DNA of 64,000 nucleotides. Source: Sporosalibacterium faouarense (GTDB lineage: Bacteria > Bacillota > Clostridia > Tissierellales > VENL01). Location of the stretch: contig NZ_JAETGO010000098.1 in assembly GCF_016765695.1 (NCBI RefSeq), forward strand, positions 82,428-146,427. Reading direction: 5' to 3'. Every line of letters begins with the position of its first letter. Within the stretch, counting starts at the first letter, position 1. The notes beneath the pieces were generated by a model, which saw only the letters and a program-made list of their open reading frames with translations, was not told where the DNA came from and searched no databases. Positions 17,526 through 25,486 of the stretch are shown piece after piece. A program made the position numbers and the translations under genes.

Positions 17526-17576
17526 ACTGTACATATAGTATATATACAGTATACAAATTATACACACACCTGTCAA
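17526..17576 (-). promoter_or_regulatory. Promoter and GntR operator of the ABC operon
   Basis: Reading the minus strand: TTGACA (17576-17571), a 17-base spacer, TATACT (17553-17548). The inverted repeat ACTGTA (17526-17531)/TACAGT (17545-17550) overlaps the -10 box and the start region, an ideal position for repression by the GntR protein encoded next. Confidence 0.8.
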
Positions 17577-17598
17577 GTTATTTTATTTAAATTTTATC

Positions 17599-17648
17599 TT
17601 GATAAATTTTATACATTGTTATATTATGATATTAGAAAATTCTAATAT
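17599..17648 (+). promoter_or_regulatory. Promoter and ArsR self-operator of the selenoprotein locus
   Basis: TTGATA (17599-17604), 17-base spacer, TATTAT (17622-17627), followed directly by a perfect inverted repeat ATATTAGAA-AA-TTCTAATAT (17629-17648) between promoter and ribosome site. The position and the 9-bp arms fit an ArsR/SmtB-type operator. Confidence 0.75.
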
Positions 17649-17679
17649 ACTTATTTTATAGCGAAGGTGGTTGTATATA

Positions 17680-18003
17680 ATGAATGATTTGTTTTTTAAG
17701 CTAACTGCATCCTATTTAAAAGCCTTATCCCATCCTACTAGATTAAAAATTATTAACATACTCAAAGAAAAAGAGCTTTGTGTTTGTGTTATTTTGGAAA
17801 AATTAGATTTAGAACAATCAAATGTTTCTCAACATTTAAGAGTTCTAAAAGAACAGAACATAGTTGAAAGTCGTAGAGATGGTTCAAAAATTATGTATAA
17901 GGTAAAAGATAGAAATGTTTTTTTCATCCTTAATAAAATCAATGATAGTCTTTTAAAGCAGTTATCGGAAACTCAAGACCAACTCAAGAAAGGTGGTCTA
18001 TAA
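17680..18003 (+). CDS. ArsR/SmtB-family transcriptional regulator
   Basis: 107 residues from the ATG at 17680 (GAAGGTGG nine bases upstream; a TTG at 17671 abuts that site and is less likely). The winged-helix core is clear: A-L-S-H-P-T-R-L-K-I-I-N-I-L, E-L-C-V-C-V-I (the ELCVC type metal motif), Q-S-N-V-S-Q-H-L-R-V-L and R-R-D-G-S-K-I-M-Y-K-V. The C-V-C pair in the alpha-3 region is the usual arsenite/metal sensing site of this family. It precedes, by 3 bases, the UPF0718 permease gene, so it should control that gene and the thioredoxin-like genes after it. Confidence 0.92.
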   Translation: MNDLFFKLTASYLKALSHPTRLKIINILKEKELCVCVILEKLDLEQSNVSQHLRVLKEQNIVESRRDGSKIMYKVKDRNVFFILNKINDSLLKQLSETQDQLKKGGL

Positions 18004-18006
18004 TAA

Positions 18007-19059
18007 ATGGAGAATATTTCAAAATTTTTTAGTATCTTTAAGATTCTATTTTTACCATTTACATGGGTAGATAAAGGTTTAGTCTATTTAGCCAACATCA
18101 TATCTCCTCAAATAGTTGATTTTACTAACTGGTTATTAAGTCAAACTGGAAAGAATTTTAGGGTAGGAGACCGATTTCTCGGTTCAGTAAACTTCTTTAT
18201 CTATGATAGCTTTAAAATAATAATTCTGTTAAGCTTTATGATTTTCATTATATCCTTTGTAAGAAGCTATTTTCCGCCTGAAAGAGTTAAGAAAATGCTT
18301 AGTAAGTTCAATGGTATATGGGCAAATATTATTGCTTCTATACTTGGTGTACTATCTCCATTCTGAAGCTGTAGTACAGTTCCTATTTTTATAGGATTTG
18401 TGGAATCGGGTATTCCACTAGGAGTAACATTTACTTTCTTAGTAACCTCACCAATTGTAAATGAAATTGCTTTGGGATTTTTATTTATTACCTTCGGCCC
18501 TAAGATTGCTATTGTTTATACTTTAGCTGGAATAATAATTGGTGTTATTTCAGGTATCATTATTGAAAAACTTCATTTAGAACATCTAGTAGAAGAATAT
18601 GTATATCAAATTCATTCTGCAGAAGTTGAAATTGAAAAATTGAATTTCAAATCAAGAATAAAGTTCTCTTTAAATGCAGTATGGGATATAGTTAAGAGAG
18701 TTTGGGTATATGTAATAATAGGTATTGCTATCGGAGCAGCTATCCATGGATATGCACCATCAGATTATCTTGTTAGATATGCAGGTCCTAATAATCCATT
18801 TGCTGTTTTTGTTGCAGTTGTCTTAGGTATTCCACTATATTCTAACGCAGTAGGTACAATACCTATTGTAGAAGCATTAATTGGTAAAGGGGTAGGAGTA
18901 GGAACAGCCTTGGCATTTATGATGTCTGTAGTTGCATTATCTCTCCCAGAAATGATTTTATTAAAAAAGGTTATTAAACCTAAGCTAATTGCTATTTTTG
19001 TTGCTATAACCGGAATTGCCATTATTCTAGTTGGTTATTTATTTAATATTATTCTTTAA
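18007..19059 (+). CDS. UPF0718/YraQ-family permease, candidate selenoprotein (in-frame UGA at codon 120)
   Basis: A single frame of 350 residues is split by TGA at 18364-18366. On both sides the sequence stays family-like and in one frame: before it ...G-V-L-S-P-F, after it S-C-S-T-V-P-I-F-I-G-F-V-E-S-G-I-P-L-G-V-T-F. In the YraQ/ArsP permease family this block is P-F-C-S-C-S, so TGA replaces exactly the first conserved cysteine. This is the classic sign of selenocysteine, not of decay. About eight membrane helices are predicted. Hairpins downstream of the TGA (TCCTAT/ATAGGA at 18381-18396; GTGGAAT/ATTCCAC with a CGGGT loop at 18400-18418) are SECIS candidates, but neither is certain. ArsR upstream and a CxxC thioredoxin-like gene downstream suggest metalloid or thiol-related transport. 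Without Sec decoding, automatic calls would report two fragments (18007-18366 and 18400-19059). Confidence 0.8.
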
Positions 19060-19187
19060 TTAATCTTATAAATATTTTGTATACTTTGTCTAATCTAAGA
19101 TTAAGTTAATTGTATAATATTCTTGTTAAGATATGTATTAATTTAATTATTAGCTACTTCTAAAAAAACAATATAAGGAGCGATTTT

Positions 19188-19427
19188 ATGAATATCAAAA
19201 TATTAGGAACTGGATGTAAAAAATGTAATCGTTTATATGAATTATGTAAAGAGTTAGTTGACGAAATGAGCATAGAGGCTAGTGTTGAAAAGATAGAAGA
19301 CATTAAAGAAATTGTAGGCTACGGAGTTATGGGTACACCAGGTTTAGTTATAAATGAAAAAGTATTAGTAGCTGGTAAACTTCCTTCTAGAAAAGAAGTT
19401 AAAAAGCATATAGAAAATAATTTATAA
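19188..19427 (+). CDS. Small thioredoxin-like redox protein (CxxC)
   Basis: 79 residues of the 'redox-active disulfide protein 2' type: M-N-I-K-I-L-G-T-G-C-K-K-C (C10, C13), then V-M-G-T-P-G-L-V-I-N (cis-proline region) and a C-terminal helix. Such minimal thioredoxins are commonly found beside UPF0718 permeases and ArsR regulators. AAGGAG lies about eight bases before the ATG. It is about 130 bases after the permease and probably co-transcribed. A paralogue with Cys-UGA in place of CxxC follows at 19595. Confidence 0.88.
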   Translation: MNIKILGTGCKKCNRLYELCKELVDEMSIEASVEKIEDIKEIVGYGVMGTPGLVINEKVLVAGKLPSRKEVKKHIENNL

Positions 19428-19457
19428 AGAATTCATCTAAAATAATACGTTATCATT

Positions 19458-19521
19458 TGAGAAAATTCCATTTTAAAACCTAGCAAAGATATATTTAATT
19501 TGTAAATATGCAATTTTCTCA
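19458..19521. repeat. Dispersed palindromic repeat, copy C
   Basis: Left arm TGAGAAAATTCCATTTTAAA, right arm AAATATGCAATTTTCTCA, with GATATATTTAATTTGT before the right arm as in copies B and G. It lies between the two thioredoxin-like genes. Confidence 0.75.
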
Positions 19522-19594
19522 CTTATGATTTCTATTCTATCTATATAAATTTTATTTATCAAGTACATGAAAAATATTTTATGGAGGTAAAGGT

Positions 19595-19846
19595 ATGGAT
19601 ATAAAAATTCTGGAGCAAATTTGTTGAGGCGGAAGCAAATTAGCGCCCATCGTGAATGAGGCATTAATACGTTTAGGTTATGATTATGACTATGAAATTA
19701 TAGTTTCTCTAAAAGATATAATAGAGTACGGTGTATCAAAAACTCCTGCTCTAGTTGTAAACGGAAAAGTGGTTTTTGAAGGCAAAGTGCCTTCTATTAT
19801 AGAGATGCCAGATATACTTGAAGAAGCTTTTAATAATTTAAAATAA
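19595..19846 (+). CDS. Thioredoxin-like protein with Cys-UGA motif, candidate selenoprotein
   Basis: 83 residues from the ATG at 19595 (GGAGG followed by TAAAGG upstream) if TGA at 19625-19627 is read through as residue 11. The N-terminus M-D-I-K-I-L-E-Q-I-C-(UGA)-G-G-S-K-L aligns with the paralogue's M-N-I-K-I-L-G-T-G-C-K-K-C-N-R-L, placing Cys10 at the first active-site cysteine and UGA right after it. The rest (E-Y-G-V-S-K-T-P-A-L-V-V-N-G-K-V-V-F-E-G-K-V-P-S) keeps the fold and cis-Pro region. Directly after the TGA, GGCG and CGCC could close a 12-base loop as a SECIS. Ordinary calls would only find a 64-residue fragment from 19652. A Cys-Sec-Gly-Gly active site is unusual. Confidence 0.75.
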
Positions 19847-19857
19847 GTAATTAAAAA

Positions 19858-19902
19858 GGTGGTTGATTTAATATATTGAACATTATCAATCACCTTTATT
19901 TA
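19858..19902 (+). terminator. Terminator of the ArsR-permease-thioredoxin locus
   Basis: GGTGGTTGAT (19858-19867) pairs with ATCAATCACC (19885-19894), one G-U pair, followed by TTTATTTAT. Confidence 0.75.
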
Positions 19903-19991
19903 TAGATACATGCACCTATGAAAGTTGTATATACTCTATTAAACAACAACCTGTCAGTAAATATATTCTTAACTCTTAACAATCAATCATT

Positions 19992-21020
19992 CTATGCTTT
20001 TCTATTCTTTAGTTCCCCACCTATTATAACTGGAATATGTTGCAATTCATCAATAGTCTCACTGCCAACAAATATCATAATCATCTTAACTTTATATAAT
20101 AAATCATTTAAGAATCTTTCTGCACTTTCGTATCCTTCTTTTATAAGCTTTCTTAATATTATTCCACTTATACCTATCATTTTACTTCCTAAGCATAGGG
20201 ATTTAACTATTTCTTCTGCCTTAGTAATTCCTCCACTAGTAATTATATTAAGTTCTCTACTAATCTCTCTACACTTAATTAAGCTTTCAGCTGTAGGAAT
20301 ACCCCAGGAATGGAATTCAGAAAAATCCATATTTTCATCTCTTTCATCCTCTATTGCTATAAAATTCGTTCCACCTTTACCACCGATATCTATATAGTTT
20401 ATTCCTACATCAAATAGCTTCTCTGCAACTTTTTTAGACATTCCAAATCCTACTTCCTTTACAATGACTGGAACGGATGTATTTTCTGAAATGTATTTAA
20501 TATTACTTAATATGCCTTTAAAATTTCTATCTCCTTCTTTCATACACATTTCTTGAGGAACATTAAGATGTAATTGAATACCATCAGCTTCTATCATTTC
20601 TATAGCCTTTAATACATTTTTATAAGGAGAATTAGCTGAAAGATTCCCAATAACAACTTTATCTTCCATGACTTCACGAACAATTTCAAATGATTTATAT
20701 TCTGAGCTATCAATCGCTATAGTTTGGGAACCAACTGCCATTGCAAGATTATATCTTTTAGCTAATCTTGCAAGTTGAAGATTAATCTTAATTCCTTCAT
20801 CAAAACCACCAGTTATGGCATTAATAATAATTGGATAGTCTAGCTTTTTACCTAAAAAAGTACAGCTTGTATCTATAGTATCAAAGTCCATTTCAGGTAA
20901 GGAGTTATTCTCTAGAATAATGTCCTCAAATCCAGTACTATTATTAGAACTAGTTTTTAAAAACATTTCAATATGTTGCTTTTTTCTTAGTTTTCTAGGG
21001 TTTATTTTTTTTCCATCCAC
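19992..21020 (-). CDS. fni: Type 2 isopentenyl-diphosphate delta-isomerase (FMN-dependent)
   Basis: 342 residues from the GTG at 21020, which overlaps the permease stop by one base (TAGTG); an upstream TTG (21050) is less likely. Idi-2 landmarks: R-K-x-Q-H-I-E near the start, N-A-I-T-G-G (~57), A-V-G-S-Q (~85), L-H-L-N-V-P-Q-E with G-D-R-N-F-x-G (~150), V-K-E-V-G-F-G-M, I-D-I-G-G-K-G-G-T-N-F (~203), H-S-W-G-I-P-T-A and I-T-S-G-G-I. It interconverts isopentenyl and dimethylallyl diphosphate using reduced FMN. It is the last gene of the candidate RiPP operon. It may be a housekeeping gene by chance co-transcribed, or supply prenyl units. Confidence 0.9.
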   Translation of the reverse strand: MDGKKINPRKLRKKQHIEMFLKTSSNNSTGFEDIILENNSLPEMDFDTIDTSCTFLGKKLDYPIIINAITGGFDEGIKINLQLARLAKRYNLAMAVGSQTIAIDSSEYKSFEIVREVMEDKVVIGNLSANSPYKNVLKAIEMIEADGIQLHLNVPQEMCMKEGDRNFKGILSNIKYISENTSVPVIVKEVGFGMSKKVAEKLFDVGINYIDIGGKGGTNFIAIEDERDENMDFSEFHSWGIPTAESLIKCREISRELNIITSGGITKAEEIVKSLCLGSKMIGISGIILRKLIKEGYESAERFLNDLLYKVKMIMIFVGSETIDELQHIPVIIGGELKNRKA

Positions 21021-21769
21021 TAATCCCAAACCCTTTTTAAAATATAGCAAGAAACAATGGCAAAGCCCAACAAAATTATGATATATCTATAAAACATCAT
21101 ATTGAAATTATTATTAAGTATTAATCCCAATAGTTTTGAAGAATAGGTTACTGGAAAAAGATAGCTTGTCTTAGCAAGAATCATGGGAATTCTGTCATCG
21201 GGAATAATCACTGGAGATAGGGCGATCATAATTGTAAACAATATGTTGCCTATTGCATTTGCATGCTGTGGTTCTTTGGCCTTCCATCCAATAAATGATG
21301 CTATTCCTATAAGGGAGATTACTGCTAACATTATTGTTAATATAATAGATAGTATTGTTGTTACTCCCGTTATAGTTACCCCTAAAAACAATTTTCCTAA
21401 TATAAATACAAAAACTATAGAAGGGGTATATGCAATTAATAAAGATACTAATAAAGAAATAACGAATGCATGCATACTTATAGGTAACGTTCTATAATAA
21501 TCAATACTACCATCCTTTTTCAAAATTGCAATTCTAGATGACAATAATAATAAAATCGGCATAGTCATACTTATTATTATATTTCCTGATAATATCTTTG
21601 TAACATATTGGGCATTATCTAGATCAACATAAAACTTTAAGAAAAACATTAACCCTAGAGGAGTGAATAATCCAAAAATCATTTGAAATATCCATGTAGT
21701 CCGTATATCTAAGATATTTATGATTAATAAGTTACGAAAGTCTTGAAAAAAATCCTTTACTTTAAGCAT
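21020..21769 (-). CDS. ABC-2 type permease of the candidate RiPP operon
   Basis: 249 residues with six hydrophobic segments; the loop L-K-K-D-G-S-I-D-Y-Y-R-T-L-P-I-S is the usual ABC-2 cytoplasmic motif. Its start overlaps the end of the ATPase gene by 8 bases and its stop overlaps the start of the isomerase gene. With the ATPase it should form a half-transporter or, as a dimer, a full exporter; export of the operon's modified peptide or self-protection from it are the natural proposals. Confidence 0.8.
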   Translation of the reverse strand: MLKVKDFFQDFRNLLIINILDIRTTWIFQMIFGLFTPLGLMFFLKFYVDLDNAQYVTKILSGNIIISMTMPILLLLSSRIAILKKDGSIDYYRTLPISMHAFVISLLVSLLIAYTPSIVFVFILGKLFLGVTITGVTTILSIILTIMLAVISLIGIASFIGWKAKEPQHANAIGNILFTIMIALSPVIIPDDRIPMILAKTSYLFPVTYSSKLLGLILNNNFNMMFYRYIIILLGFAIVSCYILKRVWD

Positions 21770-22724
21770 TTTCTAATTCTCCTTTATTATTAATAATACT
21801 AAAATATTTATCTTGTAGATTTATACTTGATACACTAAGTTCTACTCCTTCATTAATAAAGCCTTGGGTTATATTAAAAATATCATTAAAATCCTTTTTT
21901 GATGCAATTAAGTAGTTATAGTCTTTTTCATCAAAAATCTCATAACCTTCTTCCTTCAGAATTTTTGTAAGTAATCTAGAAGAATGCTTTAATATTATCT
22001 TTATCAAATCGTTAGACTCTTTGCATAGGGTGCTAGGACTATCAATAATTAATATTTCCCCGTTAAACATTATCCCTATCCTATCAATAACCTTTTCAAA
22101 CTCTATAAGGTCATGGGTAATAAGAAGTATTGTAGAATTACATTCTTTTCTGCACCTCATTATTTCTTTTATAAAAACCTCTCTTTTTTCCACGTCTAAA
22201 TTGTTAGTTGGCTCATCAAAAACCAAAATAGGACTATATCCAATAAAGGTCATACATAGATTAACTAGTTGTCTTTCTCCACCAGATAATGATGAAACTA
22301 AACTATCCTTTAAATATTTTATTTGGAATAAATCAATAAGGCGATCTACTTCTTCTCTGCATTTATTTTTTTGCATTTTCTTAAGCTTCCCTACATAGTA
22401 AATTGCTTCCTTTACCTTTAATCCCCTTAATAATCCATTTACATTTTGGGGCTGATATGATACATAGTTGCCTATAAACTTACTATTTTTTGAGCCCTTA
22501 AGACTTTCATCTCCTTCAATAAATATTGTCCCACTATCTGGTTTTTCCAGTCCCATCATCTGCCTTATTAATGTAGTTTTCCCTGAACCATTAGGCCCAG
22601 CTAAGCAATATATTTCTCCTTTAAAAATCTCTAAGTTTATATTTTTATTTACAATCTTATCGGCATATGATTTAACTATATTATTAACACTGATATATAC
22701 CTTTTTATTTTCCACTTTAATCAT
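21762..22724 (-). CDS. ABC transporter ATP-binding protein of the candidate RiPP operon
   Basis: 320 residues from the ATG at 22724, eight bases after the upstream stop (an in-frame TTG at 22745 would overlap the previous gene). Walker A G-P-N-G-S-G-K-T-T, Q-loop Y-Q-P-Q-N, signature S-L-S-G-G-E-R-Q-L, Walker B I-L-V-F-D-E-P-T-N-N-L-D and the switch histidine (I-T-H-D) are all present. A C-terminal ~90-residue extension lies beyond the ATPase, as in bacteriocin-type exporters. It overlaps its permease by eight bases. Confidence 0.88.
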   Translation of the reverse strand: MIKVENKKVYISVNNIVKSYADKIVNKNINLEIFKGEIYCLAGPNGSGKTTLIRQMMGLEKPDSGTIFIEGDESLKGSKNSKFIGNYVSYQPQNVNGLLRGLKVKEAIYYVGKLKKMQKNKCREEVDRLIDLFQIKYLKDSLVSSLSGGERQLVNLCMTFIGYSPILVFDEPTNNLDVEKREVFIKEIMRCRKECNSTILLITHDLIEFEKVIDRIGIMFNGEILIIDSPSTLCKESNDLIKIILKHSSRLLTKILKEEGYEIFDEKDYNYLIASKKDFNDIFNITQGFINEGVELSVSSINLQDKYFSIINNKGELENA

Positions 22725-22731
22725 CTCTCTT

Positions 22732-23745
22732 TCACAACAATTCAATTATACCTAAAGCAGGAGTATATTTAATATCTTTGAGGTTACAGATTGATTTCAT
22801 AGGTATAAGCTTTTTATATCTAGTATCTTTTAATACGTGTTCCTTTAAGAAATTACTTCCAATCCCGCATAGGATAATTTGCGGCTCTCCATAGAAGTTT
22901 TCTTTTATTACTCTAGTTATCCCCTTTAATACTTTACTTTTCATTTCCTCACTTATGTATTGACAAATACTGTCTAGAGTCTCCCTGCTAATAATATTCA
23001 AATCACCACACACTAGTCTAGCTACATTGAAATATGCTCTTTTTATTAGCATTCTCTCAGTTAAAAGATCATTGTCTAAGGCATATTCTTCTTTATTGAT
23101 GTGTCCCAAAATATAGTTTATATCTCCTATTCTAGTTGTTGTCTCTCCTACCAGATTTACTTGATGTCCATTCATTAAAATGCTATTAGATATTGTCTGA
23201 ACCAGGGTTCTGCGCATCCCTATATAAAGCAATTCTTCTTTTATCATTCTTTCATGAATGCTGTAATTATTATTTTTTATGTTTATATTTATAGGCACTA
23301 TATCCGTTGATGAACTACCACAATCTATTATTAAAGAATCTTCTTTTACTTTTCTTTTTATAAAATCCCTAGTTATACACCAATTATAGCAACCTTGAAT
23401 ATCCACAGTTCTAAATTCCTTTATAGGTTTAAAGTTTCCCTCTTTTGAATAATAGTAAATATTATCTTCATTTAACGTTGTAGCTTCAATAACTATACTT
23501 GCTATTCTATCTGCTCCTTCTGATAAAGACTCATATAATAGAGTAGCAGTAGTAGTGAAATATAATTTTTCTGTATCCTCACTTAGTCTATATATGGATT
23601 CTTCTAATTGAATTTCAAATTGATCAATAGTCTTTGCATAAATATTTATAAGCCCTTGACTTAATATTTCCTTACTTCCATTAAATACATTGGCTATAGC
23701 ATATTTCAAATTAGCTCCCCCTATATCCAAGGATAAAATTCTCAA
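22732..23745 (-). CDS. MfnF-like hydantoinase-fold ATPase homologue
   Basis: 337 residues from the TTG at 23745, six bases after AAGGGGTG (a GTG at 23754 lies inside that site). The start M-R-I-L-S-L-D-I-G-G-A-N-L-K-Y-A and later blocks (F-T-T-T-A-T-L-L near 70, N-W-C-I-T-R-D-F, L-I-I-D-C-G-S-S-S-T-D-I-V-P-I near 145, E-L-L-Y-I-G-M-R-R-T and A-R-L-V-C-G-D) are those of the 'H4MPT-linked C1 transfer pathway protein' family, which includes methanofuran synthase MfnF. MfnF joins a tyramine phenol to a diphosphate-activated furan. A clostridium should not make methanofuran, so a different substrate is likely. It sits between a CPBP protease and an ABC transporter in the candidate RiPP operon. Confidence 0.7.
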   Translation of the reverse strand: MRILSLDIGGANLKYAIANVFNGSKEILSQGLINIYAKTIDQFEIQLEESIYRLSEDTEKLYFTTTATLLYESLSEGADRIASIVIEATTLNEDNIYYYSKEGNFKPIKEFRTVDIQGCYNWCITRDFIKRKVKEDSLIIDCGSSSTDIVPININIKNNNYSIHERMIKEELLYIGMRRTLVQTISNSILMNGHQVNLVGETTTRIGDINYILGHINKEEYALDNDLLTERMLIKRAYFNVARLVCGDLNIISRETLDSICQYISEEMKSKVLKGITRVIKENFYGEPQIILCGIGSNFLKEHVLKDTRYKKLIPMKSICNLKDIKYTPALGIIELL

Positions 23746-23824
23746 TATTATCACCCCTTAAAATACTATTGAATCCATAAGCTTTATTTTTCATCTCTGT
23801 CCATTATTGCTATTTAATAAAATA

Positions 23825-24433
23825 TCATTCTACTAGATTGTCTTGCAAAAGCTTCTTTTTAAACAATGTTAGACCATAAAACCTTAAGTAGCATCCAAAA
23901 TTAACTATGATGTGCAAAGCTAAATTTAAGAAAAAATTATGATAAGCTAATAACGAAAGAACTGGTGCATATATTAAAAGGTAATATATTCTTTTATTTT
24001 TAAAATCATGGTTGATAATAAAAATAAAACTTACAATAATTGTAGTGATACCAATATTAAAGGTTTTTAATAAGCTTGATTGTATATATCCCCTATAAAC
24101 AATTTCTTCTACTATAGGAACGTACACTACAAATTTTAATAAATGGATTATTTTTTCTTTCTTAGATAATAATGATGAATATTTACTATTTTGATAAAAG
24201 GTTAAAGATAATAAAAATCCTAATAATAATATAACTACAGTTATAATTATTTGATAAAAAGTAATATTATTAAATCTAAGGTTTATTTCAGAATTTAGAA
24301 AAACATTTCCAATACTAAAAACTATTAAGAAGTATTGAATTATTTTGCTTGCTTTTATATTTCCTTTATAAATTCTAGATAAAATAGTTATGATAACCAG
24401 AACTAAAATGCATACAATAGTCTGTATATTCAT
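23825..24433 (-). CDS. CPBP-family intramembrane metalloprotease (CAAX/Abi type)
   Basis: 202 residues, about seven membrane helices. The three CPBP motifs are visible: E-E-I-V-Y-R-G (EExxxR, ~115), F-I-I-N-H-D (His, ~139) and H-I-I-V-N-F (HxxxN, ~173). Such intramembrane proteases mature or confer immunity to peptides in many bacteriocin clusters. The ATG overlaps the third radical SAM stop (ATGA), so translation is coupled. In this operon it is the best candidate for leader removal or self-immunity. Confidence 0.85.
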   Translation of the reverse strand: MNIQTIVCILVLVIITILSRIYKGNIKASKIIQYFLIVFSIGNVFLNSEINLRFNNITFYQIIITVVILLLGFLLSLTFYQNSKYSSLLSKKEKIIHLLKFVVYVPIVEEIVYRGYIQSSLLKTFNIGITTIIVSFIFIINHDFKNKRIYYLLIYAPVLSLLAYHNFFLNLALHIIVNFGCYLRFYGLTLFKKKLLQDNLVE

Positions 24434-25431
24434 AATTTTTCACCTTCAATTATGTCTTTAATACAAAATGGATCTTCTGTGAAATCATTTCCATATATTG
24501 AATAGGAAGCCGAGCAACATCCTCCACATTTTTCTTTATATTTGCATACACTACACTCTTCAATCAGAGAGTTATTACGAGCTTTCCTTACAATTTTTTT
24601 TACAAAAATATCTTCCAAATTTTCTTCGAATATATTTCCAATAGTCATTGGCATAGATGGACATAGACTAAAGTCTCCTTTAGTATTCATCCCTAAATAC
24701 AGCTTGCCAGCACCACAGCCTCCAGTTATTCTATCATTTTCATTAATTAGGCTATATATAGGATCATTAAAGGATATTCTAACTTTAGGATTTTTCTTGT
24801 CAATACTTGAAATCCATTTCATAACCCGAATATATTCTTCTTTATTTAAGATAAGTTCTTTATTATTTATAGCACTTCCTGTAGCTAATAACCTAAAGAA
24901 ATGCCACTCTTCAATATCATAGTAATCAATAATATTAAATAAACTACTCATTTCATCTAAGTTTAACTTATTGGGAATAGTAGTAACATTTACTCTGTGA
25001 TTATCCTCCTTTAGTATTTCAATAGCCTTAATTGATTTATCAAATGCACCTTTAATACCTCTAAATTTATCATGGGAATATTTATTACTACCATCTAGAC
25101 TGATCCTAACTCCATCTATATCTAACTCCTTTAGTTTTTTAGATATATCTTTATTAATTAACGTGCCATTAGTATTTATCTCTACACAAAACGCCCTTTT
25201 TTTCAATTCTCTAATGATATCAAATATATCCTTCCTCATAAGAGGTTCTCCACCCGTAAGAGTAATTCTGAATATTCCATAGTTATCTAATAAACGTATT
25301 ACCTCCATTACTTTTTCATAGCTCATATCATATTTATCCTCATCAATTTTACTAGAATAACAATGCTTGCATTTAAGATTACAATTATCTGTTATGGACC
25401 ATGATATGGCGTTAGGTACACAGAAACTCAT
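24430..25431 (-). CDS. Radical SAM/SPASM peptide maturase, third copy
   Basis: 333 residues. The radical SAM cluster motif C17-N-L-K-C21-K-H-C24 is followed by T-L-T-G-G-E-P-L-M-R and the R-I-S-L-D-G segment. The C-terminus has a SPASM-like Cys set (G-C-G-A-G near 238, S-L-C-P-S, then E-C-S-V-C-K-Y-K-E-K-C-G-G-C-C and a final F-C-I-K) to bind auxiliary Fe-S clusters. Homologous to the two other radical SAM genes here, but with its own N-terminal M-S-F-C and the C-G-G-C-C pattern. SPASM enzymes modify peptides, making thioethers or other crosslinks. ATGA overlap with the protease gene downstream. Confidence 0.88.
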   Translation of the reverse strand: MSFCVPNAISWSITDNCNLKCKHCYSSKIDEDKYDMSYEKVMEVIRLLDNYGIFRITLTGGEPLMRKDIFDIIRELKKRAFCVEINTNGTLINKDISKKLKELDIDGVRISLDGSNKYSHDKFRGIKGAFDKSIKAIEILKEDNHRVNVTTIPNKLNLDEMSSLFNIIDYYDIEEWHFFRLLATGSAINNKELILNKEEYIRVMKWISSIDKKNPKVRISFNDPIYSLINENDRITGGCGAGKLYLGMNTKGDFSLCPSMPMTIGNIFEENLEDIFVKKIVRKARNNSLIEECSVCKYKEKCGGCCSASYSIYGNDFTEDPFCIKDIIEGEKL

Positions 25432-25486
25432 AATTAACTTCCTTTCTTAACTTATTGTAGAAATACAAAGTATATAAATCTCTACT

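Noticed and set aside
18364..18366. TGA as evidence for a broken permease pseudogene
   Set aside because: The frame continues without any other lesion and the TGA replaces an invariant Cys; a second, independent Cys-adjacent TGA lies in the same locus. Selenocysteine explains both better, although it is not proven.
19992..21020. Idi-2 as a necessary part of the RiPP pathway
   Set aside because: It is a complete housekeeping-type enzyme and may only be co-transcribed; kept as inference in the MfnF finding, not asserted.
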